Source of the DNA: Bostrychus sinensis
Lineage: Eukaryota; Chordata; Actinopteri; Gobiiformes; Eleotridae
DNA length: 64,000 bases
Direction of reading: 5' to 3'
Assembly: GCA_020698575.1 (NCBI GenBank)
Contig: CM036240.1
Location: forward strand, 29,208,711-29,272,710
Shown: piece after piece, positions 10,560 to 21,079 of the stretch
Position numbering within the stretch: the stretch's first letter is position 1
Layout: the number at the start of each line of letters is the position of its first letter
Position numbers and translations under genes: made by a program
Notes under the pieces: model-generated
Told to the model about the DNA's origin: nothing
The model's input: the letters and a program-made list of their open reading frames with translations, nothing else
Databases searched by the model: none

Positions 10560-11189
10560 TGCTTTTCTCTGAATGATGCTGCAGCTATATGAAGTCATCC
10601 ATATCTATTTGGCATGCAGCATGGGGTTTTTTAGCATTCCTGATATTGCCTGGCATGAAAAGACGAAAGAGAGAGAGAGGGCGAGAAATCACCGCCGATT
10701 GCTCAAATCCGTATTTATACAAGACGTATCTGCTGAAGTATCTGTAATCCCTTTATCTCTCGCTCTCTACGTTGACAGGTGAGATCTACTCCGCGTTCAC
10801 TCAACCTCAACTCTGCAGACGATAACAGTAACAAAGTTTCACCATCGAGTTGATGCAATTGGAGCTACAGGAGCCTTCTGGAGAGGATTAGCACTTCCAC
10901 ACACAACAGTGTTTAGGTTTGAATGAAAGCAGGAGATGAGGCTCTGAGAGATACTAACCTGATGATGAAGAATTCCACTGTGCGACTCATACAGTATGTT
11001 TCACTGCAATATATGAAGAATGTTATCTGCAGTTGATATTATTGTGTCTTGTATCCAGCAAATCCCGGTTACATGGAATAATAAAATGTTTTCGTGCATG
11101 GAAATATGTAAGGGATTTGAATATAGTGAATGCTTTCCATAGTTTCCAAGTTCCCAAACCAAAGCCTTGTGTGCCCAAGCTAGACACTG
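10560..11189. other. Unassigned DNA, possible regulatory block at 10560-10960
   Basis: The first 400 bases are compositionally mixed, with a short GA repeat near 10670 and GCATGCAGCATGG-type words. They could be a conserved element but the signal is weak. No gene was found. Confidence 0.25.
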
Positions 11190-11694
11190 TTAAAGGAGCT
11201 ATATTATGCAAAGCACCTTTTCAGGGCTTTCTACCATGTTATAATGTTGTTTCCTTGTTTAAAAAAAAAAAAAAAGTATGTTTATGTAATCATCTTTTCT
11301 CTGAGGCCTCAAAACGCTTGGTTCCACAAACTTCTGCCTCTCCCACAAACGCCTGCCCACTCCAGGAAGCACTGACCAATTAACAAGCTCTCTCTCTCTC
11401 TCTGCTCTCATTCATTTGTCCAAAAAACAAAAAACAAAAACAAAACAAAAAACAAAAACGCTGTACACCTCTGTTTCCACTGATTCCTCACAGCTATTTA
11501 TTTTTTCATTTTTATTGTAAAATGGCATCATAGAAAAGGTTTAAGGAAGAGAAGTTCCTTTTATTCTTTAAATTATGTCCAAAAGACATAATTTAATTGA
11601 ATTTTTAGACATAATACTTGTAAAATGTGCAATCCTGTTCTGAGGTGACCAAGATTGGTTTAAAGATATGAATAAAATAATATAGCCCCTTTAA
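11190..11694 (+). mobile_element. T2/Kolobok-like MITE, full-length copy 3
   Basis: This is the most complete member. The 5' end is TTAAAGGAGCTATATTATG and the 3' end is AATATAGCCCCTTTAA, giving inverted termini TTAAAGG(A/G)GCTATATTAT inside TTAA, the duplication expected for the group. TTAAAGGRR termini with TTAA duplications are the hallmark of the T2/Kolobok type first noted in Xenopus; the assignment rests on that. The interior holds the CCCACTCCAGGAAGCACTG core and a CTCTCT run, and ends with ACCAAGATTGGTTTAAAGAT. It has no transposase and must have been moved in trans. The plus-strand frame 11033-11383 overlaps it and is not a gene. Confidence 0.75.
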
Positions 11695-12424
11695 ACTCTC
11701 AACTTGACAGAGAAACTGTATTCCACACTGGGCTGGTATGCTATGTCTATGCCACGTTATTCAGTCAGGACATCCTAGAAAATGGTTCATTGGATATCTA
11801 CCAAACATTTTGTCCAGACTGTCAGGAGAATGTAGGCATGAGGTGTCCTGTTTGTGTTGGTGGATGATGCCTAATTAGCCATAGATAGCAGTAGCTGCAG
11901 AGTAACTATGTATATTTAAACAGATGCATATGATAATTAAACTGAGAAAGGAAATGCAAAAACAAGTTGTAGAGAACCGCTCTTGGTCTGGCTCGTCACC
12001 TAGGACCTGTTTGCCATGGGAGACCCTACCAGGAGCATTAAGCCCCCGACAACATAGCTCCTAGGATCATTCGGGCACTCAAACCCCTCCACCACGGTAA
12101 GGTGGCGGTTCAAGGAGGGGCCAGACCAAGAGCGGTTCACAAACCCTTATGATGACAAAAATAACGAGGCCAGTTACGTCGCCCGGTAAGGCGCAGCCGG
12201 GGCCCCACCCTGGAGCCAGGCCTGGGGTTGGGGCTCGATCGCGAGCGCCTGGTGGCCGGGTCTCTCCCCACGGGACCCGGCCGGGCCCAGCCCGAAAGGA
12301 TGACGTGGGGCCATCCTCCCGTGGACCCACCACCCGCAGGAGGAACCGTAAGGGGCCGGTGCAAGGAGGATCGGGCAGTGGTCGAAGGCGGGGGCCTCGG
12401 CGTCCCGATCCCTGGACACAGAAA

Positions 12425-12560
12425 CTGGCTCTGGGGACATGGAATGTCACCTCGCTGGGGGGGGAAGGAGCCTGAGCTTGTGCGGGAGGTTGAGCGTTAC
12501 CGACTAGAGATAGTCGGGCTCACCTCCACGCACAGTTTGGGCTCTGGAACCCAACTCCTT
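12425..12560 (+). pseudogene. Rex3 endonuclease N-terminus remnant
   Basis: One frame gives LALGTWNVTSL and, after a one-base shift in a run of G near 12460, the next frame continues EPELVREVERYRLEIVGLTS and THSLGSGTQLL. WNVxSL followed by an E-rich helix and the IVGLTSTH strand is the start of the apurinic-type endonuclease domain of RTE/Rex3 polyproteins. The frame stops being endonuclease at the deletion junction. It is non-functional. Confidence 0.75.
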
Positions 12561-12852
12561 GGAGGAGCTCGGAGTAGAGCCGCTGCTCCTTCACATCGAG
12601 AGGAGCCAGCTGAGGTGGCTCGGGCATCTGTTCCGGATGCCTCCTGGACGCCTCCCTGGGGAGGTGTTCCGGGCATGTCCCACCGGGAGGAGGCCCCGGG
12701 GAAGACCTAGGACACGCTGGAGGGACTATGTCTCTCGGCTGGCCTGGGAATGCCTTGGGGTTCCTCCTGAGGAGCTGGAGGAAGTGTCCGGGGAGAGGGA
12801 TGTCTGGGTGTCCCTGCTTAGACTGCTGCCTCCGCGACCCGGCCCCGGATAA
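12559..12852 (+). pseudogene. Rex3 reverse-transcriptase polyprotein C-terminus remnant
   Basis: This frame encodes about 95 residues ending in PPRPGPG. The segments IERSQLRWLGHLFRMPPGRL, GRRPRGRPRTRWRDYVSRLA and ERDVWVSLLRLLPPRP are the hallmark C-terminal region of fish Rex3-type polyproteins, downstream of the RT catalytic domain. A stop in the sequence GATAAAGCGG follows, then the GATG tail. No catalytic residues remain. It starts in a third frame relative to the endonuclease remnant because of the internal deletion. Confidence 0.8.
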
Positions 12853-12894
12853 AGCGGAAGAAGATGGATGGATGGATGGAGTTGTAGAGAGTAT

Positions 12895-13146
12895 GTAGAC
12901 TAGGGCTTGCCAACGGTTTTTTCCTCTGAGAGTCACTTCTATGAAATGAAAATGGCAGAGAGCTACTTGTGCATCAAAACATTTATTTATCCATTCATTC
13001 ATCTTTTCATTGCTGTTACAGGTTGCAGGTACTGGAGCTTATCTCAGTAACGATGGGCCTTATGAAGGGTGGACAGTGGCTATTTAGTCACTTAGCTGCT
13101 GACAATCTCCTATCACAGCTGACTTATCAAGCAAGGTGGTTGTGGG
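12895..13146 (+). mobile_element. SINE-like host sequence, 5' part, interrupted by hAT
   Basis: It contains a TGGAGCTTATCTCAGTAACG phrase common in fish SINE/LINE tails and then CAGTGGCTATTTAGTCAC. At the hAT junction stands GTGGTTGTGGGGTTGATCC, resembling a Pol III B-box (GGTTCGANTCC). The sequence continues after the hAT at 14019 as ACAACAATTG. This is a decayed tRNA-derived SINE, moderately supported. Confidence 0.4.
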
Positions 13147-14018
13147 GTTGATCCCAGTGTTGCCAGATACGCAAAACCAAATTATCACACAGACAGCCCT
13201 AAATTAAAACATTTTAAAACAAATTATCATACAATAAAAAAAAAAAACTAATAATAACGCACCAGAAACACATTTGGAACTAAAAAACATACAAAATTAG
13301 AGTCACACACTGCCCAGAAGCATCATTTAGGCTATAATACCTGAATAGGCATGAGGTTTGATGCCACCAACAGACACAGACCTGCGGACACAAGCACACA
13401 CTGCTAATGTACAGAACAGTTATTCAGTTCTTTCAGCTCTGTTCAACTAATGTAATCAAGTTGGATGGAGTTGATGTCTCCAGTGACAGTCGCCAGGCTC
13501 ATTGTTCAGTGGTCTTTTGATGCACTGTATCTTCTTATAATATCCACAGAAAACAGAAAAGTCCAACGTCTTCACCTCCACCGCCACTTTTAATTTCCAT
13601 TTTAGAGAGTTGTTAAAGAGTTAGCAACACTGATGTACACTAAGCACCTAACTTTCAAATGTTTATGGCAGCGTAGGGGATCACGTGTTATTATTAACCA
13701 ATGAAATGTCAACACCCACACATGGCCCTGCACACAGATCCGCTCATGGGAGGGTTTACTACAGAACCAGGGTCAGTTTTTCTCTGTGGCATTAGAAAGG
13801 AAGTTTTATGTGAATACGGAGGTTCAGTCTGACTCCAGATCAGACCAACAGCGAACTGCAGCAGAGATGATATAAATCATTAAACAGGACATTAACCAGC
13901 ACTCTGAAATGATCGTACAATTGTGAGTTTTTGAGATTATTGATTGTACATCGAACAGAGGTCCAAATTATCGTACAAATACAATAATTATTGTACATCT
14001 GGCAACACTGGTTGATCC
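13147..14018. mobile_element. hAT non-autonomous transposon with perfect 8-bp target duplication
   Basis: The element spans 13155-14010 (856 bp). It has perfect 14-bp terminal inverted repeats, CAGTGTTGCCAGAT at the left and ATCTGGCAACACTG at the right, and is flanked on both sides by GTTGATCC (13147-13154 and 14011-14018). An 8-bp duplication and CA...TG ends are the defining marks of the hAT superfamily. No transposase frame is present; the minus frame at 13840-14088 crosses the right end and is chance. The perfect duplication suggests a fairly recent insertion. Confidence 0.88.
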
Positions 14019-14060
14019 ACAACAATTGACAACAATGACAACTAATTGGCAAAAAAATAA

Positions 14061-14870
14061 TTTTGTGCACAAAAGGGGCGGGCAGCAATGAAGTTGATTA
14101 GAGACATACACAAGTTGGTATCCCAAATAAATCAAATTTCAAGCTTATGTAGGATTTATCAAGCCTTTTGGGAGATCCATGGAAAGCGGTCGAGAGCTGC
14201 TGGTAGCTCACTGGCTACTGGTTGGAGACCCCTGATGTAGAGCGTAAGCAGTTGCACTTCACTCACATTTCTGCAAAGCAAATGTCTCATCCACTGTCTA
14301 CGTCTTCAACAACCCCCCCACAGGAGAGCTTTAAGACACTGTCCTTCAGATGAGCACTCCAGATATGATCAGGTCCCTCCACGATCATGTCCTGTCAAGA
14401 GGACAATGTATATATAAACAGGGCTAAGCTGAACTATTGTGTAACAGGAGGAACAGGAACACCTTCATGGCTTTCCAGCAGCTAATCTTTACCCAAAGTG
14501 CATTTTACATAAATACAACACAGATCTCCAGTTCCAAATGGACACAAGGTTAAAAGTACCCAAAAGTTTATAGAATAATATAGGCTCAAGATTATGTTAT
14601 TCAGTGTTAAACTCTGAATGGTTCAGAGTTCAAGTCACAAATCAATGTCACTTTTTTAAAGGGTGTTCGGTACATAAACAAACTTGGAAAAAATGTCCTA
14701 AGATTTGCGACGTACAGCTATAATCAATGCCAATCTGCCATAGTCAACAGTCAAAATGGCGAATAAGTATTTTGGATGCACTTTGATGACTCGACACAGC
14801 ACGGGCGCCTGATTTTGATGGATTTCTCCGGATAAATTGAAGTGCTTATGCTGTTACCGGTGATTGAGTC
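14061..14870. other. Unassigned non-coding DNA
   Basis: No repeat family, RNA or coding region recognised. Confidence 0.4.
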
Positions 14871-14890
14871 TTTTTTTTTTTTTTTTTTTT
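14871..14890. repeat. poly-T tract
   Basis: Uninterrupted run of 20 T, perhaps the reversed tail of an old retrotransposon. Confidence 0.85.
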
Positions 14891-15327
14891 GCCGACATAG
14901 CCCCCCGCTGAGCTGGCTTTGAGAAAACTCTCACACACACCTTGATATTCCTCCCAGAGCTTAGAGTAAGCTTCCCAATCTAATTTGTGCAGATGTAGTG
15001 ACCCGTGAAATGGTGCCAAGGCGTGCTCCTCTGCTCGGTGCTATGTAAACGCTGCAGATTAACACCATTGAGATACTGATGTTAACCCTTTGGACACCAC
15101 TTAATACCTCCTCACAGCAGTCGGAGTGCTTCAAACTGAGATACAGGCAGCAATCCAAGCAAGTGCACTCTCTCAAGGCAAATGACTATGGCATTTTTGT
15201 GAGCCACTAATATGAAGACAGCATATGAACATTGCAGATTTAGCTAGCTAATATGACTTTGATAACTTTAAATAAACATCACTTATCAAGCATTGCTCAC
15301 AAACAAATTCCATCAATTTTGCTTTAT
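14891..15327. other. Unassigned non-coding DNA, compositionally balanced at its start
   Basis: The block at 14891-15150 lacks repeat character and could be a weak conserved-element candidate. The minus frame 14961-15176 shows no domain. Confidence 0.25.
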
Positions 15328-16004
15328 CAGGGGTGCCCAAAGTTGGGCCTGCAGACCAAACCTGGCTCTTTAAGGCAGGGGTGTCCAAACATTTTTCCTT
15401 GATAGCCACATACTGAAAAAAAATGCAAAGGAGGGCCACTCAGTAGAGTTGTTGTATTTTGTGTCACCATAAAAGGAGTCTTCATAGTGAATCATGGGTA
15501 CTTTGGGATAGGTTTTACTCTGGATGCCCTTCCACAACCCCAAATTTATCCACGCTTGGGACCAGTACATGGCAGAGCTTTTTTTTATGTTTGGCACCAC
15601 CGCCCACTAATTTTAATTTTTTCTTTTTCCAGGTCTGTGTCACACAAAATTGAAGGTATTTACCGGCACTTCAAACCTTAGAGTAAAAAGTACCACCTGT
15701 GGCATTTTGAGCCAATAGGAAATGTAGCATGGTTTGATCTAGCCCATGAGGTGGCGCTGTGATTCCTAAGGAGTATCTACTTTGCTTCTGTTGCCCATTG
15801 AAAACACAATTGCTCAAGTCTGTCCTGGTTTAATGTTATTTATACAGATGAGGAAAGAGTCAAAGGTCAAATAACTTAAAAATGAAAGGTTTAATCATAG
15901 TTTGTATTTTTCTCTAATTACATGCAAAGCATTATTGCTTTGGGTTTGATCTACTGATATGGGTTGGTTTTAGCTCTCTGATAGAAAAGGTTTGGGCAAC
16001 CCTG
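15328..16004. mobile_element. hAT-type miniature element(s), nested termini
   Basis: Two left-type termini stand close together: CAGGGGTGCCCAAAGTTGGG at 15328 and CAGGGGTGTCCAAACATTTT at 15376, the latter followed by GATAGCCACATACTGAAAAA. The right terminus at 15987-16004 (AAGGTTTGGGCAACCCTG) is the inverted partner. These CAGGGGTGTCCAAAC ends belong to a very common fish hAT family. No clean 8-bp duplication was found with either left end, so one terminus may come from a second element or the flanks have decayed. Confidence 0.6.
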
Positions 16005-17559
16005 CTGTAGACTAAAACATTTGGGTTTGATGTCAAAAGATAAATAAGAGATCAACATTTCAGCTTTTATTTTTAGGTATTTACATCTGAACCTTGAAGA
16101 TAGTACCTTTTGTTTGAACACACCCATTCTTAATGCCGGAACATACTTTTGAAATAATTGTAGCACCATCTAAAATTGAATTTGTTAATAATATTTTATT
16201 CATTTAACATTTATAGTCTAATTTTTTAATTTCTCTTAATTCCTTAATTACTACTCAGAGCAGTAATGTGGACTTTATCAGCAACATTTTATTATCTTTC
16301 TTTATTACTAAAACAGTTACACGCCTGGCATTATTTTATATTAGCCAGCGGTGATGGCAAGTTCATCTCAAGCCTGAAATGTCACTATTGGATGTCAGTT
16401 CAATCAGCTGGGGCATCATTATTTAAGGCGGGGGCAGCATTTTACCAAGGCGGCTGCAATATTTGCTATAAAGCAATGGGAGAAACCCTGCGGTGTCTAC
16501 AAACACATTAGTGAGGGCTGAGTCCATAATATAAATGTCTGATAGCCACTGCTTTGCAACAAATGGAGAATGCATTTTCAGCTATACTGTCCTCTGATTG
16601 TCAGGAGAGAATGATTTAGCTGTGGTTGCTGCAAAGTTGAAACAATGGTGAAGCAGGGGATAACTCTTCAGGATAGGTTATGTTTGTTGTTATACTCTTA
16701 TGAAGGATTTAAATTGAATTTCCAGCTTCTGGCAAAAAGCTTTGGCCTATCACATGATCAGGTTTGTCCCCATTGGAATAAAGGACACACTATAGCAGTT
16801 GACTTATCCAGATTCTAGACTTGAACCAAGAATGACATAATATCCTACTGCAAAAATGTAATTATTAATTTTTTCCACCTCAAATGACCTTTCAAAAGTG
16901 TTTACCCAAGCTTGGGACAGGCACAGATAGACAGGGGACAGGGAAGGCAAGGCATTACCAACTTGCAAACAATGAGCCAGCTTTTGCCAATTGCAAGATG
17001 GAGCAATATCAGTGAGTGTCACCTTTAGTGGCATTCAGAGAACAGCAAACCACGACAATTTGCATTGGGATCAAAATGGTTTTAGTTCTGCAACAAGAAA
17101 CGTTAGCATACATTTGATTATGTAGCCCTCTTGCTGATTATGCACTCTAGGCAGGATTGGCCTATGACCTACAACCACAAATATAAAGCCATGATGAGCA
17201 ATTTAGCCTTGACTAATTCATTTACAGTGTTTCCAGTCATCACCTTGTAACTTTACGTGATGGTATTGATTAAACTTGGGTTTAATGACAGCTATTTTGA
17301 GCCATTATTAGACTGAATTCCACCTTTAAATCACTTCATAGTTTAAAGGTGGCATTAGCATGAAAGTTGGCCCAAGTCTGGACTGCTGACAAGCTTGTTA
17401 CATTAATATGTTCATCAGAAAGACATTTGGTTAGAAAGATACATGACTCCAGCTCATTTGGCGGAAAACTTTTATTTTAAGTACACAAAGGTCGAAGGAG
17501 CCCAATTAAAGCAGGCTGAGACAAACATATTAATCATGCTTTGAATTGGTGCAGGTGTT
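16005..17559. other. Unassigned non-coding DNA
   Basis: Frames at 16266-16511 (plus) and 16804-17034 (minus) have no domain. GGCGGGGGCAGCATTTTACC near 16430 hints at another decayed repeat. Nothing firm. Confidence 0.4.
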
Positions 17560-17960
17560 GTATTTGTGAGAAAATGACTGTACAAACTCCAGGTGCCTCC
17601 GAACCGCCTCTCCAAAATAACACCAATTATTTCTGTCGAATTTCCTGCTATTTCCCGAGTTTTGTGTGATATGTTTGTGTCGTCGTTGCCTCCTCCATCT
17701 GCTTTCTAAAGACTAATTGACGAGTGATTCATCACCGGTCGGCCATTTTAGCCATGTGACGAGCTAAAGTGTGCGCCGGCGGAGCGGGTGCATTCAGAGA
17801 GGGATGAAATGGAAATCTGCTATATACAGGACACAATATGGAGGAGCGTCAACAGTGACAGATGGCGACATGATGGATCCTGATTGGAATTGGTGAGCCC
17901 AAGCTGCGCTCACACAAGCCAAGCGCGGCTGTCGGCACCAGCGTTTCAGCTGAGTCATTA
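17560..17960. promoter_or_regulatory. Candidate conserved non-coding element
   Basis: Non-repetitive block with CACCAATTATTTCTG, GACTAATTGACGAG, GAGTGATTCATCACCGG, GACAGATGG and GCTGAGTCATTAAAAC. It has more GC and CpG than its surroundings and no credible frame. The motif mix is typical of developmental enhancers. Function is inferred. Confidence 0.35.
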
Positions 17961-18064
17961 AAACTCTTCTCAACAACTGAAAAATGTCCGTCGGACTGTG
18001 TGGCTTCAAGTTTATTGTTGGATAGAAAATTTCAGAATTTGGATAAAGGAACACTGGGCTACTT

Positions 18065-18250
18065 AAACTGCTTTGGTCTAAAACAAAGCTAAACCACGAC
18101 TAAACCAGATTCAAACTAGGACTTTATTAGGACTAGATTAAGTCTAAATCAGAACATAATCAGGACTAAACCTGGTCTAAACTAAAACTAAAACAAACCC
18201 ACGACCATAACAGGCCTAAACCAGCTTAAATGTGACTAAACCCAGAGTAA
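18065..18250 (+). repeat. Degenerate CTAAACCAGG array (copy 3)
   Basis: About 15 imperfect 10-12-bp units such as GACTAAACCAG, CCTGGTCTAAAC and GGCCTAAACCAG, in the same orientation as the 2.26-kb array. It runs into AGCAGTGGTCATTCATTGG, which faintly recalls a hAT end. Confidence 0.75.
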
Positions 18251-18862
18251 GCAGTGGTCATTCATTGGACCAAACTTTTTTAACAAGCATGAGCACACAT
18301 CCAAAATGTAGTCTTTACTGAGATCTGCATCAGTGCTCTGTAGAAACTGTGCCCAGACTGAGCAGATGTTTCTGTTTGTGCTGAATGTGTGTATGCACCA
18401 CATAAACTGGATTTTAAGAGGTTAAATTTCATAAACAGAATGAATTTTTGCTATGTATGATGAGGACTGAAGTTAATCATTGTAACCATGAAAAAAAAAT
18501 GTAATTATTGACTATTAGATCATCTTTTATAGCAGTCTTTATTGGGGCATTTTTATGTGCTTAGGGCGAAAGGTGTGACTAAAAAGTTAGGGGTGTAAGA
18601 GGGTTAAATAAATGAATAAAATTAGAGCGTAAGAGTGCTTTATGTGAAGTATGTAGTGGCACAATAAAATCAGCATATGGCACAGTCCCCTCTACCTTGC
18701 CCCTTATTCTCCCAGTCGCACAAAAAGACTGGAATGAAGAAGCTATAGGATACCTTACCTTCTTAATGGGACACATACTACAAATAAACTTCGACGTCAA
18801 AACCTTTTTTCCATTTGTATCAACATCCATTGAAGATTGATAAGACCATAATCAATTAGGAA
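18251..18862. other. Unassigned non-coding DNA
   Basis: No repeat recognised. The minus frame 18579-18830 shows no domain. Confidence 0.4.
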
Positions 18863-19654
18863 TGTAGCAACCGATATTGTAATACTGGCCAATAATGTAA
18901 TACCTGCCAATAACATAATAATTTTGGCAAGTTTAAATGTAATAAAGCCAATAATGTAATAACAAGCCAATAACATAATTGGCTGATTATTACATTACTG
19001 CCTTAACCTAAAAAAAAAGTAATAACTGCAGCCTAAAATGAAATAATACATCAATAAGACTGCATTTCTTGGAAATATGATGTTCTCTTTTTGTTTGTTT
19101 TTTGTTTTTATTTCTAATGCGTTTGCACATCAGAAATAGGTTTATGGGAGGGCATAGTTAATTATAATTGTAAGAGCCAGTTTTTTTCTGCACTAAAAAG
19201 ACTTATATTAAAAAATCTGAATTTATGGCCTTTATTCTAAAATGCCCACTTAAATTTTCAAAGGCCTATTACCGCCGCCGATACAAGAGCTCAGATTTTT
19301 TCTTACCAAGAACAAAATGCTTTGCAGCACTCACTGTTGTTAACAGTCACGATTAAACGACACAGCCATGTTTATGACATGACTAGCTCTTAATTTTGTC
19401 TGAAAAAGTCTTAAATTCAACTTGTTGAGCCTTGCACTAACATCAAGGCTATCTAAATCACAATAAATAAATAAATAAATAAATTAGCTGGACTTTTGGT
19501 TTTTAGAGTTTTCGGTGTTTTGTCTCATATCCAAGAAACTTTATGTTTTGTCAGTGTCTTTTGTAGATGTTGCATAGTTATTGGCTAAAAAATTGTATTA
19601 CATTATTGGCATATTGTTATGTTATTGGCAGGTATTACATTACCGGTTGTTACA
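18863..19654. mobile_element. Non-autonomous DNA transposon with long inverted termini
   Basis: The left end TGTAGCAACCG and the right end CGGTTGTTACA are inverted partners with one mismatch in 11. Further in, ACCTGCCAATAACATAA on the left is matched in inverted form by TTATGTTATTGGCAGGT on the right. CCAATAATGTAATA and CCAATAACATAA words recur several times within 150 bp of each end, a subterminal repeat pattern seen in many MITEs. The ~790-bp body has no transposase; an AAAT run lies near 19465. Target duplications are unclear, so the superfamily is left open. Confidence 0.7.
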
Positions 19655-19839
19655 AGGGAAGTCCAAATTGAAATCCCAAATTATAAGCCCCCGATATGAT
19701 AATAATGATGATAAAATAAGAAGCCCTAGTTCAATTTAATCACATAAGAAACCATCACAACCATCTTTCTCTCAGTTGAACTGACACGTTACGGTTAATA
19801 ATGACCCACTTTTACATCCAGTATCAGTTCTCAACACTT

Positions 19840-20460
19840 CTTCTTCTCCTCCACTGCGCTAACACTCATTAGCTTACGTGCACATACAAATAACCCCCAG
19901 CCCATTGCAACAAGTTTCCCCCGCCAGCTCTATTAAGTCTCTCTGGGCATGATAATCAAGAACATTAGCATCTGAAGCAAGGAAAAAAAAAAAAAAGAGT
20001 TAATTATGCACGGATTAAATTGTAAGACAGACAAATAGAGCGTGTTAGCTGGGAGGTGCGAGTGATACAGATTTCCTGATAAACAAAGTGATTAAAAATG
20101 GCTCCGACCAGACACTTCCACCGTCGTGAAACTCATGCAAAACCCCAGCGTGAAGCCCCTCGAACTGCAGCATGACTGCCAAAGTTCTCATAAAAAGAAG
20201 CAAATCTGAGAGGGAGGGGGGTTGGCTTCCTGTTGTATGAAAAAGACTCGATTCTGAACAGTACTCCTCGATTCTTTATTGTGGCAGGATGAACTTGGAT
20301 CAGACGCCATCGCAGCTGTGCTAACAAGTGTCGCTCGATAAATTGTTGCTTCCCGTTTGAATGCGGCGCCAAACAAGGGCTCATCACAGAACTGAATGTG
20401 CCACTGCATCAGCTGGGAGGTTTTTTCTTGTTCCCCCCAAAGTCTTTTTATCATATTATA
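19840..20460. promoter_or_regulatory. Candidate conserved non-coding element
   Basis: It contains CACTCATTAGCTTACG, GATAATCAAGAACATTAG, GAGTTAATTATGCACGG, GATTAAATTGTAAG and AACAAAGTGATTAAAAATGG, with an A14 run near 19983 and no repeat signature. Minus frames 20133-20387 and 20188-20454 overlap each other and look like chance. The density of TAAT/ATTA cores is the reason for the call. Confidence 0.33.
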
Positions 20461-20699
20461 AAAGGCCTCCTATGCATGGTGTAATTGTGCTTAGTCATTT
20501 TAGGCGAATAGCGTGAAGTATGTGTCTAGATTGAGTGACCTTCATAATAGTGCGTTTCAAAATGACAGAGGAGTGCTAAGTAGTTGAGACAGAACGATAA
20601 CTTACAGTGGGAAGTGGCAGTCATTGAGTGAACTTGAGGCCATCTGGGTCATAGCTACAAGTCTGGTCCAATTTTGATCAGGACCAACAAAAACTATGG

Positions 20700-20905
20700 C
20701 AGTGGTTCTCAAACGGGTAAATAACATTGGTGGTACACAGGTTTCTTCTGGTTCTGTTCTGATTTAGCTTAATTTTTAGCCATTCCTGTTTAATCCTGCT
20801 TTGAATTGTAGATGACTGTTTAGACCTGGTTTACACCTCCTATAGTCTGGGGTGAGTCCTGGTTTTGTCCTAAATTAGTCTCATGTTAGTCCTGGTTTAG
20901 TCTAG
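20700..20905 (-). mobile_element. hAT terminus with inverted CTAAACC array (copy 4)
   Basis: CAGTGGTTCTCAAACGGG at 20700 is a standard fish hAT end, followed by CATTGGTGGTAC as at 6.17 kb. The body is made of units such as TTTAGACCTGG, GTTAGTCCTGGTTTAG and GTCCTGGTTTTG, the reverse complement of the CTAAACCAGG arrays. No matching right terminus was found before the next element at 20912. Confidence 0.55.
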
Positions 20906-20911
20906 AACAGG

Positions 20912-21079
20912 GGTCTGAAACCTTCTGGATCCAAAAATGCCAATTATTGCCAAAAATACAAAATTTGTATTTGTAAAGAGCCAGAAATGATTATAATGTA
21001 CAAAAGTTGCTTAGCCTATTAAAAATGCTACATCAAAATAAAAACAAAAAACAAAACAAACAAAAACAAAAACTATAGT
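20912..21079. mobile_element. hAT-type terminus, second family
   Basis: CAGGGGTCTGAAACCTTCTG then GATCCAAAAATGCCAATTAT and AAAGAGCCAGAAATG matches the left end of a common fish hAT family (CAGGGGTCTGCAACC ... AGAGCCACA). A CAAAA-rich low-complexity stretch follows. The right end was not found. Confidence 0.5.

Larger units (their letters stand above)
11966..12890 (+). mobile_element. Rex3-type (RTE clade) non-LTR retrotransposon, internally deleted
   Basis: The 10-bp sequence GTTGTAGAGA occurs at 11966-11975 and again at 12881-12890, flanking a GC-rich element of about 905 bp. The element keeps its 5' region, the start of the endonuclease reading frame, the C-terminal end of the reverse-transcriptase polyprotein, and a GATGGATGGATGG tail, which is the diagnostic tail of fish Rex3. 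Roughly the whole EN/RT middle, expected to be about 2.5 kb or more, is missing; the junction lies near 12560-12568 at GGAGGAGC. The 5' region carries a 19-bp perfect inverted repeat (11974-11992 with 12120-12138). Either the deletion happened after insertion, or a shortened non-autonomous RNA was copied in trans. Confidence 0.85.

Noticed and set aside
11033..11383. 116-codon plus frame, with similar peptides at 37016, 40890 and 59294
   Set aside because: The shared peptide (for example PLQEAL and similar) comes from the T2/Kolobok-like MITE, not from a gene family.
12079..12450. Several overlapping frames over the GC-rich block
   Set aside because: They cover the Rex3 5' region on both strands and owe their length to high GC. 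They are not separate genes.
11976..12880. GC-rich block as bacterial contamination or a CpG island promoter
   Set aside because: Target duplications, Rex3 protein motifs and the GATG tail account for it as a retrotransposon.
12520..13002. 160-codon minus-strand frame
   Set aside because: It is the antisense shadow of the GC-rich Rex3 remnant; the sense strand carries the recognisable RT C-terminus.
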